A stretch of DNA of 43,298 bases from Euryarchaeota archaeon UBA433 (GTDB lineage Archaea; Thermoplasmatota; Poseidoniia; Poseidoniales; Poseidoniaceae). Position numbers and translations under genes: made by a program. How positions within the stretch are numbered: position 1 is the stretch's first letter; each line of letters begins with the position of its first letter. The stretch spans positions 1 through 43,298 of the forward strand of contig DAFX01000073.1 of assembly GCA_002495535.1 (NCBI GenBank), written 5' to 3'. Of this stretch, positions 30,352 through 38,803 are shown one piece after another. The notes beneath the pieces are model-generated. The model was not told where the DNA came from and did no database searches. It was given only the letters and a program-made list of their open reading frames with translations.

Positions 30352-31359
30352 TCAATCAAGACCAGGGTAAAGCAAGGTTGCAAACGCCACCTGCATTTTC
30401 CTGTAGAAGTTAAGGGTTAAACGACGGCTCAGGACGTCGCCGTTTCTTCGGATTGCTTCCTTCAAGATCGCATTGTAAGCCATGCACATCAAACGGGGTG
30501 AGCGTCGAGCATCCTTGTCGAGAAGAGGGAGAAGGCCGAGGGCGCTGTTGCGATTGGCAACGGCGTGGTCGATGTAATGGCGCATGAAATTTTGCCAAGC
30601 AGGCTTGCTCGCTAACGTTGGGTCTCGAAGATCTGCATGGGTCAAACCGAACTTGGCTAATTCCTCGGTCGGTAGGTAGATCCTGTTGCGTCCCAGATCT
30701 TCTTGAATGTCCCGTATCACGTTGACAAGTTGCAAGAACAAGCCCATGTCAACTGCGTGCCGGCGAGCATTCGCATCCGAGTAACCATAAATTTCAATCA
30801 AGCACAGTCCGACTGTGGAGGCAACCCTGTAGCAATAACGTCGGAGATCTTCAAACCTCTCGTAGGTGGTTTCAAACAAATCGTCCTCCATGCCGTTGAT
30901 GAGTTCGTGGAGGTGTTCAAGTTCCATAGGGTAGCGTTTCATGGCGTCGCTCAATCCTAAAAACACCACGTCCTCCATTCTTTTTCCTGCTTCAATCGCA
31001 TCAAGTTGGTGTCGAAAGTGCATCAAAGCCCGCAAGCGATTGTGATGTTCTTGGTCCGAAAAAATAGGGTTCACTTGTCGCTCGCTGAGCAAAAGCGCCA
31101 TGCGTTCTCTTGCTGCTTCATCGAGATGGGAAAGGTCTTCGCTTGGGAGCCAATCTCCGTCAACGATATCATCGACGCGTCGACAAAAAGCATAGAGTGC
31201 ATTGACTGCTTTTCTCTTTGGTTCAGGAAGATGGCGGAAGGATCGGAAGAACGAGGATGAGGCAGCACGGGCTATTTCCTCGCAAGCGGCGTAAGCTTGT
31301 TCAACCTGCTCAGAAGGTGAAGAATCACCGTTTTCGAGAAGAAGGAAACTTGATGTCAT
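30352..31359 (-). CDS. crtB: Phytoene/squalene synthase family (CrtB-like)
   Basis: A 335-residue trans-isoprenyl diphosphate synthase of the squalene/phytoene synthase family, joining two prenyl diphosphates head to head. The first aspartate motif is YAFCRRVDDIVDGD (56-69) and the second is VIRDIQEDLGRNRIYLP. SSSFFRSFRHLP near the start is also typical. Phytoene synthase is favoured over squalene synthase because carotenoids and retinal suit a surface-water archaeon beside photolyase. The sequence alone does not exclude squalene-type products. A GAGGTGA Shine-Dalgarno precedes the ATG, and a palindrome lies at 31397-31410. It converges with the SDR fusion. Confidence 0.87.
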   Translation of the reverse strand: MTSSFLLLENGDSSPSEQVEQAYAACEEIARAASSSFFRSFRHLPEPKRKAVNALYAFCRRVDDIVDGDWLPSEDLSHLDEAARERMALLLSERQVNPIFSDQEHHNRLRALMHFRHQLDAIEAGKRMEDVVFLGLSDAMKRYPMELEHLHELINGMEDDLFETTYERFEDLRRYCYRVASTVGLCLIEIYGYSDANARRHAVDMGLFLQLVNVIRDIQEDLGRNRIYLPTEELAKFGLTHADLRDPTLASKPAWQNFMRHYIDHAVANRNSALGLLPLLDKDARRSPRLMCMAYNAILKEAIRRNGDVLSRRLTLNFYRKMQVAFATLLYPGLD

Positions 31360-31396
31360 GCTTAATCACCTCGGCCGCAGAGAAGAAACGCCGACT

Positions 31397-31410
31397 GTTC
31401 ATATTTGAAC
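31397..31410. promoter_or_regulatory. Palindrome upstream of crtB
   Basis: GTTCA-TATT-TGAAC has perfect five-base arms and lies 37 bases before the crtB ATG, over the AT-rich stretch best placed to be its TATA element. A bound repressor would block the promoter. The next gene on this strand (aldehyde dehydrogenase) ends 37 bases further upstream, so crtB may have its own promoter. Confidence 0.4.
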
Positions 31411-31446
31411 TGTGGTTTTTTTCCCCTGCTAGCGCCGCTCTTCTCA

Positions 31447-33075
31447 TCAAGCCAATTCGGTCCAGTCGACGTCTGCTTCGACCATTTCCACTTCATCAAC
31501 GTCCATTTGAGCGAGTTGAAGTTTTCCAGAGAGTTCATCGTTGACAGCGTGCCAGTACGAATAGGCTTCAATGACCCAAATACCAGATTCTCGTGTTCCG
31601 TTACCGCTTCCTTTTACCCCACCGAATGGAAGGTGGGCTTCTGCACCAGTCGTAGAATTGTTGATTCCGGTCATACCGGCCTTGATTCCGGTCTTGTATC
31701 GATAGGCTTCCAACCTGTCGTTGGTGTAAATTGCAGATGAGAGACCATATGGGCTTGCGTTTGCAAGGTGAAGTGCGTGATCGAAATCCTTTGCTTTGCA
31801 GATGGTGACTGCAGGTCCAAACACTTCATCGTGGAAGCATTGCATATCTTCTGTGACATCGGTGAACACGTGAGGCCACATGTAAACGCCGTCTTCTGCA
31901 TTGCTGAGGAAGTTGGTTGGTTGGTTCTCACTGGTGATGCGTCCTTGTCCGTGAGCTAGATTCGCCCCAGATGCCTTGCACATTTCCACATCTCGTAGGA
32001 AGTCCTTTGCGTATTTCTCAGAAAGCATTGGACCGTAAAGAACACCGTCGTGGACCAGCGAATCGCCGATTCTGGTGGCTTCGACCTTGGCCATGAACTT
32101 GCCCATGAATTCGTCATAAATCTCTTCGTGAAGGATGAGGTTTCCGAGCGAGGTGCAGCGTTGTCCTGCCGTACCAAAGGCACCCCAGTAAGCACCTTCG
32201 ACTGCATTTTCGATGTTGGCAGACGGCATAACGACAAGAGGGTTCTTTCCGCCGAGTTCGAGGGAGCAAGAAACCAAGTTTCGCCCGCAGACTTCACCAA
32301 TCATCTTTCCAACTTCGGTGGAACCGGTGAAAGAGATCTTGTTGACTCGACCTTCATCGACGGCATCGACCAAGTGTTGGCCAGCACCGCTGCCTTTACC
32401 GTGAACCAAATTGATCACGCCATCCGGCAAGCCTGCTTCGTGCATGATGCGAGCAAGAGCGAAGGACAGAAGAGGTGCGTCCTGAGGGCTCTTCCAAACA
32501 CAGGTGTTTCCACACATAATGGCTGGTATCATTTTCCAAAAAGGCACGGCTGCAGGGAAGTTGCATGCGTTGATGATCCCGCACACACCGAGCGGTCGGC
32601 GATAGGTGAACAGTTCCTTATCTGGCAATTCTGAGTTGACGGTTTGGCCGTACAATCGGCGACCTTCTGACTGGAAAAACAGGCACGTGTCAATGGCTTC
32701 TTGGACAGAACCTGCTGCTTCCTTCAGAGTTTTTCCAATCTCACGAGTTTCAAGCGCAACGATGGCGTCTTTGTGTTCCATGAGCAGACGGCCCATGTTG
32801 CCGATGATTTGACCACGGGTTGGAGCAGGGGTCGCAGCCCAACCTGGGAACGCTGCATGAGCGGCGTCGAGTGCTGCATTGACATCGGCTTTGGTCGAGA
32901 GAGGGAATTCACCAAGGTTGTCGTTGAGGATGGCTGGATTGATGGAACTAAAGGTCGAACCATCGCTTGCAAGCGTCAATTGACCGTTGATGATGTTATA
33001 GCCGCGAACTGCGGGTTTTCCATTCGGGTTTTCAGCGGCGAGGAACTCGAGACCTGTTTCTAAGACATGAACCAT
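31447..33075 (-). CDS. Aldehyde dehydrogenase, ALDH7/aminoadipate-semialdehyde-like
   Basis: A 542-residue NAD(P)-dependent aldehyde dehydrogenase. Conserved elements in order: GVCGIINACNFPAAVPFWK, GNTCVWKSP, ISFTGSTEVGKMIG, the general-base glutamate in LELGGKNPLVV, the catalytic cysteine in FGTAGQRCTSLGN, and DEVFGPAV. NSTTGAEAHLPFGGVKGSGNG near the end is characteristic of the ALDH7 branch. The last 20 or so residues (DVDEVEMVEADVDWTEL) form an acidic tail not usual in the family, which makes it slightly long. The gene is divergent from cdc48 and upstream of crtB. Substrate: a semialdehyde is the best guess. Confidence 0.93.
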   Translation of the reverse strand: MVHVLETGLEFLAAENPNGKPAVRGYNIINGQLTLASDGSTFSSINPAILNDNLGEFPLSTKADVNAALDAAHAAFPGWAATPAPTRGQIIGNMGRLLMEHKDAIVALETREIGKTLKEAAGSVQEAIDTCLFFQSEGRRLYGQTVNSELPDKELFTYRRPLGVCGIINACNFPAAVPFWKMIPAIMCGNTCVWKSPQDAPLLSFALARIMHEAGLPDGVINLVHGKGSGAGQHLVDAVDEGRVNKISFTGSTEVGKMIGEVCGRNLVSCSLELGGKNPLVVMPSANIENAVEGAYWGAFGTAGQRCTSLGNLILHEEIYDEFMGKFMAKVEATRIGDSLVHDGVLYGPMLSEKYAKDFLRDVEMCKASGANLAHGQGRITSENQPTNFLSNAEDGVYMWPHVFTDVTEDMQCFHDEVFGPAVTICKAKDFDHALHLANASPYGLSSAIYTNDRLEAYRYKTGIKAGMTGINNSTTGAEAHLPFGGVKGSGNGTRESGIWVIEAYSYWHAVNDELSGKLQLAQMDVDEVEMVEADVDWTELA

Positions 33076-33253
33076 GGTCAGGCCAAGAAAACGCCCTTCT
33101 TCAAAGTGATGGAACTCATGCCCGGCGCTTCATAGCCATTGAACCATCAAAAATCGACATTAGGTTAAAAGGGGGTCGGCATGAACCAAAGGAGGAGAGG
33201 GGCGGCACTGAGGTTTAAATGAACTCGACCGTACATCTTTTGGAAGTGAACAA
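33076..33253. promoter_or_regulatory. Divergent promoter region, aldehyde dehydrogenase and cdc48
   Basis: Facing cdc48, TTTAAAT (33214-33220) lies 34-40 bases before the ATG, leaving room for a short leader with a GGAAGTGA ribosome site (33242-33249). Facing the dehydrogenase I see no convincing TATA element near the start. No ORF or structured RNA is evident. Confidence 0.45.
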
Positions 33254-35482
33254 ATGTCAGGCGATGAGAAAACAATGTCCTTGCGGGTAGCTAAAGCAAT
33301 TCCTTCCGATGTCGGCCACGGCCGCGCTCGAATTTCTGGAGAAAACGACTTGGGTCTCAAACCCGGTGATATCGTCGAAATCAAAGGCGACAAGCGTTCC
33401 ACTGCAGCCATCTATTGGCGCAGCCGCCCCGAAGACACAAAGATGGAAATCATCCGTGTTGACGGTATTATTCGCAAGAACGCCGGGGTCAGCCTTGGCG
33501 ATCGAGTGACGGTGTCGAAGGTCGAAGCAAAAGAATGCACAAAACTCGTTCTATCACCTGTCATGGCCAACAAACAGAAGGTGAAATTCGGCCCGGGCAT
33601 CGAAGGTTTTGCACGCAGAGGTCTTTCCAAGCGACCGGTCGTTCAAGGCGATCGAATCTTTATCCCAGGTATGACTCTCTTTGCTGAAGCACTGCCCTTC
33701 GCGGTCGTCAACACCGTGCCCAAAGGCATCGTCAAGGTCACCAACGACACGGACATTGTCATCAAAGATGAAACCGTTGACGATGAAGACGCTGGCCAAT
33801 CAGAAGGCATCACGTATGAAGACGTTGGAGGCATTGGACAACAACTGCAAAAAGTTCGTGAAATGATCGAATTGCCGCTCAAACACCCTGAACTGTTCCG
33901 TCGGCTTGGCATCGACCCGCCAAAGGGTGTGTTGCTTCATGGACCACCAGGTACCGGAAAAACGATGATCGCTAAGGCGGTTGCTACCGAAGTCAACGCT
34001 CATTTCAAATCCATCAATGGACCTGAAATTATTTCCAAGTACTATGGTGAATCTGAAAAACAACTTCGAGAAATTTTTGATGAAGCTGCCGAAAACGCTC
34101 CGGCGATTATCTTCATCGACGAAATCGATTCGATCTGTCCAAAGCGTGAAGATGTCAGTGGCGAAGTCGAGCGACGCGTCGTGGCTCAAATGTTGACCCT
34201 CATGGATGGAATGCAAGGCCGAGACAATGTGGTCGTCATCGGTGCAACCAACCGCCGTGATGCTCTCGATCCGGCACTGCGCCGACCGGGCCGCTTTGAT
34301 CGAGAAATCGAGATTGGTGTACCTGACCGTGAAGGACGAAATGAAATCATGGATGTCCACACCCGGCAAATGCCGATTTCGGAAGACTTTGAGATCAATT
34401 GGGTCCTCGACAACACCTACGGGTTCGTGGGTGCTGACCTCGCTGCACTTGTTCGTGAAGCCGCAATGAAAGCCTTGCGAAGGTACCTTCCAGAGATTGA
34501 ACTCGATGAAGAAACCATTCCACCTGAAGTTCTTGAGAAAATGGAAGTTCGAATGGACGACTTCAAAGAAGCAATCAAGGATGTTGAACCATCTGCGCTT
34601 CGTGAAATTTATGTTGAAATTCCCGAAGTATCTTGGGAAGAAGTCGGTGGTCTTGAAGAAGTGAAAGATCGATTGAAAGAATCGGTTGAATGGCCGCTCA
34701 CTCAACCTGAACTGTTCGAGCACTTTGGCATCAAGCCGCCTCGAGGTATCGTGCTGTTTGGCGCCCCTGGTACAGGAAAGACACTGCTCGCCAAAGCGAT
34801 CGCTAATGAAGCACAAGCGAATTTCATAAGCATCAAAGGACCTGAACTCATCTCGAAATGGGTCGGGGAATCTGAACGAGCGATTCGAGAAATTTTCAAG
34901 AAGGCAAAGCAATCCTCACCAGCAATCATCTTCCTCGATGAGTTCGAATCGATCGCCAGCATGCGTTCCTCCAACTCGGATGGGTCAGGCAGCGATGTCG
35001 CAAACCGTGTTGTCAATCAACTGTTAGCGAGCATGGATGGAGTGGAATCATTGGATGGCGTCATCATCGTTGCAGCGACCAACAGGCCAGAAATGATCGA
35101 CCCGGCGTTGCTACGAAGCGGAAGATTTGAGCGCGTACTCCACGTACCCCCACCGGATATCGGCGCACGTGAAGCCATCTTTGCGATCCACAGCGAAGGA
35201 ATGCCCCTTTCAAAATTCTCGTTAAAAGATATCATTGGCGGTCTTGATGGATTCACCGGTGCTGACATTGAAGCGGTGTGCAGAGAAGCAGCGTTGATCT
35301 GTATGCGGGCCAAGAAGAAGAAGGTCACAAAGAAACACTTCGAAGAGGCAATCAAGCGGGTTCGACCAACCGTCACGCCAGAGATGCTTGATTACTATCA
35401 AAAGATGGAAACTCGCTTGACAAGTGGATTGTCCAACATCAAGCGGAACCGCGACACCAGCTTCGGCATGGAGTCGATGTGA
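33254..35482 (+). CDS. cdc48: CDC48/VCP-type AAA ATPase
   Basis: A 742-residue double-ring unfoldase. Residues 1-185 are the CDC48 N-domain (double-psi barrel and following domain). D1 carries HGPPGTGKT (Walker A 230-237) and IIFIDEIDSICPKR, with arginine fingers in RRPGRFDREIEIGVP. D2 carries FGAPGTGKT (about 503-510) and IIFLDEFESIA, where the usual DEID is DEFE. The C-terminus ends NRDTSFGMESM and lacks the hydrophobic-Tyr-any tail used to open proteasome gates. It probably feeds unfolded proteins to the archaeal proteasome or dismantles complexes. A PRC-barrel gene follows after 71 bases. Confidence 0.97.
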   Translation: MSGDEKTMSLRVAKAIPSDVGHGRARISGENDLGLKPGDIVEIKGDKRSTAAIYWRSRPEDTKMEIIRVDGIIRKNAGVSLGDRVTVSKVEAKECTKLVLSPVMANKQKVKFGPGIEGFARRGLSKRPVVQGDRIFIPGMTLFAEALPFAVVNTVPKGIVKVTNDTDIVIKDETVDDEDAGQSEGITYEDVGGIGQQLQKVREMIELPLKHPELFRRLGIDPPKGVLLHGPPGTGKTMIAKAVATEVNAHFKSINGPEIISKYYGESEKQLREIFDEAAENAPAIIFIDEIDSICPKREDVSGEVERRVVAQMLTLMDGMQGRDNVVVIGATNRRDALDPALRRPGRFDREIEIGVPDREGRNEIMDVHTRQMPISEDFEINWVLDNTYGFVGADLAALVREAAMKALRRYLPEIELDEETIPPEVLEKMEVRMDDFKEAIKDVEPSALREIYVEIPEVSWEEVGGLEEVKDRLKESVEWPLTQPELFEHFGIKPPRGIVLFGAPGTGKTLLAKAIANEAQANFISIKGPELISKWVGESERAIREIFKKAKQSSPAIIFLDEFESIASMRSSNSDGSGSDVANRVVNQLLASMDGVESLDGVIIVAATNRPEMIDPALLRSGRFERVLHVPPPDIGAREAIFAIHSEGMPLSKFSLKDIIGGLDGFTGADIEAVCREAALICMRAKKKKVTKKHFEEAIKRVRPTVTPEMLDYYQKMETRLTSGLSNIKRNRDTSFGMESM

Positions 35483-35537
35483 GCCGCAGGTTGTAGGCGA
35501 CGCATTGATGGGCTGAAACCCGTTCGCAGGAACATCG

Positions 35538-35547
35538 AAGGAGGTGA
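35538..35547 (+). promoter_or_regulatory. Shine-Dalgarno site of the PRC-barrel gene
   Basis: AAGGAGGTGA, a perfect anti-16S match, six bases before the ATG at 35554. It is the strongest ribosome binding site in the window and fixes the start. Confidence 0.85.
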
Positions 35548-35553
35548 ACCACG

Positions 35554-35793
35554 ATGGCAATTTTTGCAGCAGAAATAATCGGTCGTGAAGTGGTCGACTC
35601 GCATTTGGAACGGTTGGGTGAACTCAAGGATGTTGTCTTTGACACACCCACCGGCTCTATTGTTGCCTTGCGGGTCGAAATCGAACGTGATTTAGACGCT
35701 TCAAAATTGCCATGGAATGTGGTTGATGGCTTCGTGCAGATCCCCGTGGAAGACATCAACCGAGTCGCCGCAAAAATCCACTTGAAAAGGTGA
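35554..35793 (+). CDS. PRC-barrel domain protein
   Basis: A 79-residue protein consisting of a single PRC-barrel: EIIGREVVDSHLERLGELKD, then VVFDTPTGSIVALRVE and a second beta stretch VDGFVQIPVEDINRV. In archaea such small barrels bind RNA-processing or cell-division partners (CdpB-type proteins that link to SepF), and others act in photosynthetic or ribosome maturation contexts. The very strong Shine-Dalgarno suggests high expression. It lies between cdc48 and a T-tract, so it is probably the end of the cdc48 unit or a gene of its own. Confidence 0.85.
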   Translation: MAIFAAEIIGREVVDSHLERLGELKDVVFDTPTGSIVALRVEIERDLDASKLPWNVVDGFVQIPVEDINRVAAKIHLKR

Positions 35794-35812
35794 TTTTTGA
35801 GTCAAAAACGGA

Positions 35813-35818
35813 TTTTTT
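35813..35818 (+). terminator. T-tract terminator after the PRC-barrel gene
   Basis: Six T on the plus strand 20 bases past the stop, with a further TTTTT at 35794-35798. The arrangement suits archaeal T-rich termination before the DUF4350 operon. Confidence 0.5.
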
Positions 35819-35837
35819 CCCATATTTATTGCATCCC

Positions 35838-35866
35838 ACTGGTTGAGCATTTGTTCGACAACCAGT
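35838..35866. promoter_or_regulatory. Inverted repeat in the DUF4350 operon leader
   Basis: ACTGGTTG (35838-35845) and CAACCAGT (35859-35866) are perfect eight-base inverted copies around a 13-base loop. A TATA-like CATATTTATT (35821-35830) lies just upstream and the DUF4350 ATG is at 35931, so the repeat is either an operator at the start site or a hairpin in a leader of about 80 bases. Confidence 0.45.
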
Positions 35867-35930
35867 AACAACCTTCTAAACCGATGCGAGAGCGTCGTCA
35901 TGTCGGAATCGTGCTCCAGTAGGTGATCTC

Positions 35931-37538
35931 ATGTTCAACGACCGCAACATCAACTTCCGAAGAATCGGTTTACAAGCCGCATTTTGGTTTGTGATGTCCT
36001 TGCTGTTGCTCACTGTTCTGCTCAATTTTGTCAACCTCTCGAACACCAATCAATTGTCCGCTTATGACGATGATTGGGACGACATGTCTGCCTTTAGGGC
36101 GGACTTGAAGGAAGCCGGGATTAAGACCAGTTCCCTCGTGAGTAGCCCTTTGCTTCTCGCTGACATCGAGGATCCAAGGAACACAACCTACATCGTCGCT
36201 GGAGTCGAACGAGATACCCTCTCTTTGCCACAATTTGATGAAGACGGTTTCATCACGATTGCATCCGATGACGGATACTCCCCCTCGGAAATAGACGCAA
36301 TCGTTGAATTTGTTGAGGCAGGAGGCACCGCCCTCGTTCTTGATGACTACGGCTTTGCCGGAACAATTGCAGAGGCGTTTGGCGTTCGTTACACCGGCTA
36401 CCAACTCTACGACACAACCTACGTTGAGGAATTGGATTACAACTTCGTGTGGATGTGCGTGCAAGCCACACCGTGTGGCATGAACGGAAGCGTGATTGAC
36501 GACTCAACCCTTTCAGTTCACAACCGATGGAGCGGAAACCTCGGTGAAGGGGAACATCCATGCAGCATTCTTGACGGCCAAACCATGGCGCTGGAAGACG
36601 CTGGACTGTGCAGTCAACATTGGAATGCCGGAGAAATTCAATACAACGCAACCTACCAGGTCTTGCTCAACGACATCACTGCATTAGAACTGATCCCAGG
36701 AACGATTGGAGCCCTTCCCGAAGTCTCCGTCAGAGCAGTGACCAGCAACGAAGCAACCGTGGACGTCAACGGCGATGGTGAAATTTGGGTTGGCAATGAA
36801 CAAAACTCTGAGACACCCGACTTGTGGGGTCAATTCAACCTCAGTTTCGAAGCCTGTGCACGAAGCACATGCGACCCTAACGATGGTGGACGAATCGTGT
36901 TCATGGCGGACGGGTCGGCTCTGATCAACGCCATGTATGATTACGAAGGTTTCAACGATGGGCAATACGGAGCCACCAACAAAACGATCCCTGAAAATGA
37001 CAATAAAAAATGGGCCATGGATTTCATCGCAGAGGCGCTGATGTCTTCGGATCCAAGTGAAGTGGGCCAGCCGTCGGAAACTGCAATGGTGATCTTTGAC
37101 GAGTCACGTCACCCGCAAAACGCACTGCTTGCCGACTCCTACAACACCGTCTACTTCTTGCTGGTTTACTTCACCGGTGAAGGACTTGCTATGCTTCTGC
37201 TGTTCTTGGTTCTCTTTGTCACCTTTGAGGCTGTTCTGCTGAAGAAGCGTGACCCAGAGCCATGGCGTCACGTCTTTAGCATCATCTACTATGGATTTGG
37301 TGATGCGAATCGGTACACGTACTATGCCAAGAGCGAAAAAATCCGTCAGGTCTTCCTCTCCAAGGTTCGCAATCAAAACGGACTCACTCGCGAAGAATTC
37401 CATGCCATGCCGGCAAAGGACTTGGTGGCCCTCATCAACGACCCCGTCTTGGCTAAATTTGCAATCGAACCCAGTAAATATTCACTGGAACAGACCGTAG
37501 CGGTCGTGAAACGCATCAAAGCGTGGGGCAGAACCTGA
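35931..37538 (+). CDS. DUF4350-like membrane protein with extracytoplasmic domain
   Basis: A 535-residue protein with one N-terminal membrane segment (about 14-32), a large outside domain, a second membrane segment near 410-440 (TGEGLAMLLLFLVLFVTFEAVLL) and a helical cytoplasmic tail of about 95 residues. The outer domain begins with a Rossmann-like DUF4350 pattern (VEFVEAGGTALVLDDYG) and contains six cysteines arranged as close pairs (CVQATPC; CSI...LC; CARSTC), suggesting disulfides. DUF4350 proteins usually sit in operons with MoxR ATPases and DUF58 proteins, and DUF58 follows here. An AGGTGA site at 35921-35926 supports the ATG. Function is unknown; a membrane complex assembly role is inferred. 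Confidence 0.8.
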   Translation: MFNDRNINFRRIGLQAAFWFVMSLLLLTVLLNFVNLSNTNQLSAYDDDWDDMSAFRADLKEAGIKTSSLVSSPLLLADIEDPRNTTYIVAGVERDTLSLPQFDEDGFITIASDDGYSPSEIDAIVEFVEAGGTALVLDDYGFAGTIAEAFGVRYTGYQLYDTTYVEELDYNFVWMCVQATPCGMNGSVIDDSTLSVHNRWSGNLGEGEHPCSILDGQTMALEDAGLCSQHWNAGEIQYNATYQVLLNDITALELIPGTIGALPEVSVRAVTSNEATVDVNGDGEIWVGNEQNSETPDLWGQFNLSFEACARSTCDPNDGGRIVFMADGSALINAMYDYEGFNDGQYGATNKTIPENDNKKWAMDFIAEALMSSDPSEVGQPSETAMVIFDESRHPQNALLADSYNTVYFLLVYFTGEGLAMLLLFLVLFVTFEAVLLKKRDPEPWRHVFSIIYYGFGDANRYTYYAKSEKIRQVFLSKVRNQNGLTREEFHAMPAKDLVALINDPVLAKFAIEPSKYSLEQTVAVVKRIKAWGRT

Positions 37539-37544
37539 GGTGAG

Positions 37545-38801
37545 ATGATGTGGACGCGTAAGGCTTCGTTTACTTTCACAGGTGGAATTGCTCTTGTCTT
37601 GATTGGCATGATGATTTCCAACCTCCAAATGATGATCCTCGGTCTGACCTTCGTGGCCTTCATCGTGGTTAACTCTTGGATTTCCGGCCACGGCGAGGTG
37701 GAAGTTCAACGCACCCTCTCAGCTGATAACCTCTACAAAGGCGATGACTTGTATGTGGAATTGTTGGTCACCAACAGATCCAACCGCAACACGCAATTGC
37801 TTGAAGTCTACGATAACATCCCTCACGAAATGAAGTTGCGCAGCGGATTGAACCAAATGCGACTCAACCTCAAACCGGGTGAAAGCGCACGCATTCGCTA
37901 TGTCTTACGCTGCCCGTTGCGCGGCCACTACTCCATTGGACCCGTTTCACTTCGCTCGCGCAACACCTTCAACCTCGGTGTCGATGAGATGTATGTGGAC
38001 CACCACAGCGACATTGTGATTTTCCCTCAAATCAAAGAAGTGGAGGAAGCCTTCCTTCGCTCCCGAACCCCAAAGATGTACACTGGTGCGACAACACTGC
38101 GTACGCCAGGCCAGGGGTCTGAGTTCTACTCCTTGCGAGAATATGTACCAGGCGACCCGTTCAAGAACATCAATTGGAAGGCATTTGCTCGGACTGGGGA
38201 ACTCATGGTCAATGAAAAGTGCCGTGACGCAGTGACCGATTTGTACCTGCTGTTGGACAGCAGGGACATTTCACGAATAGGCACTGTTCTGAAGAACCCA
38301 CTCGAAATGGGAACGGTTTCTGCAGCCAGCCTTGCAGCATTTTTCCTTAAGCGACGGGACTCTGTTGCTCTTGCAATTTTTGATGAGAAGTTGTCCTACC
38401 TTCCGCCAGACACCGGTGACAAGCAGTACTTCAAGATTCTAAGTGCTCTTGCAGGCGTTGCTCCAAAGGGTGCAATGCCACTTCAAGCCGTCACCAATTC
38501 CCTAAGCGGTCGATTCAGCAGAGGAAGCCCTGTGTTCATTATATCTTCATGCGAAGGTGATGGAACTGTTCCTGCAGCCGTCCGTGATTTGGTTGGACGT
38601 GGCCACGAGGTCACCGTTCTCTCTCCATCGAGCATTGACTTCGAACGGCTTGTGAGTCGAATCCCTCGAATGTCGTATGAAGTGCTCAAATTAGAACGGC
38701 AAAATCGCCTCACTACGCTTGCTGGTTCGGGCGCACAAGTGATCGATTGGATGCCCGACATGGATTTGTCTCAAGCGCTTATGCAGGTAAGGGGGTACTG
38801 A
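37545..38801 (+). CDS. DUF58 domain protein
   Basis: A 418-residue protein with two N-terminal hydrophobic segments, a beta-rich region (YVELLVTNRSNRNTQLLEVYD, LRCPLRGHYSIGPVSL) and the DUF58 core GSEFYSLREYVPGDPFKNI followed by NWKAFARTGELMVNE. A vWA-like fold continues from DLYLLLDSRD, with a MIDAS-like start. DUF58 proteins act with MoxR ATPases and other membrane partners. GAGGTGAG (37537-37544) overlaps the stop of the previous gene; its spacing favours the second ATG (37548, MWTRK) over the first (37545). The end abuts the next membrane gene. Confidence 0.93.
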   Translation: MMWTRKASFTFTGGIALVLIGMMISNLQMMILGLTFVAFIVVNSWISGHGEVEVQRTLSADNLYKGDDLYVELLVTNRSNRNTQLLEVYDNIPHEMKLRSGLNQMRLNLKPGESARIRYVLRCPLRGHYSIGPVSLRSRNTFNLGVDEMYVDHHSDIVIFPQIKEVEEAFLRSRTPKMYTGATTLRTPGQGSEFYSLREYVPGDPFKNINWKAFARTGELMVNEKCRDAVTDLYLLLDSRDISRIGTVLKNPLEMGTVSAASLAAFFLKRRDSVALAIFDEKLSYLPPDTGDKQYFKILSALAGVAPKGAMPLQAVTNSLSGRFSRGSPVFIISSCEGDGTVPAAVRDLVGRGHEVTVLSPSSIDFERLVSRIPRMSYEVLKLERQNRLTTLAGSGAQVIDWMPDMDLSQALMQVRGY

Positions 38802-38803
38802 AA

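Noticed and set aside
31426..31432. A run of seven T as a terminator
   Set aside because: It is on the plus strand, where no gene ends nearby; for the minus-strand genes here it would be an A-run in the RNA.
33800..34912. A 370-codon open frame antisense to cdc48
   Set aside because: It lies wholly inside the well-conserved cdc48 gene, is rich in Phe/Ser/Arg as expected for the complement of acidic AAA codons, and shows no motif.
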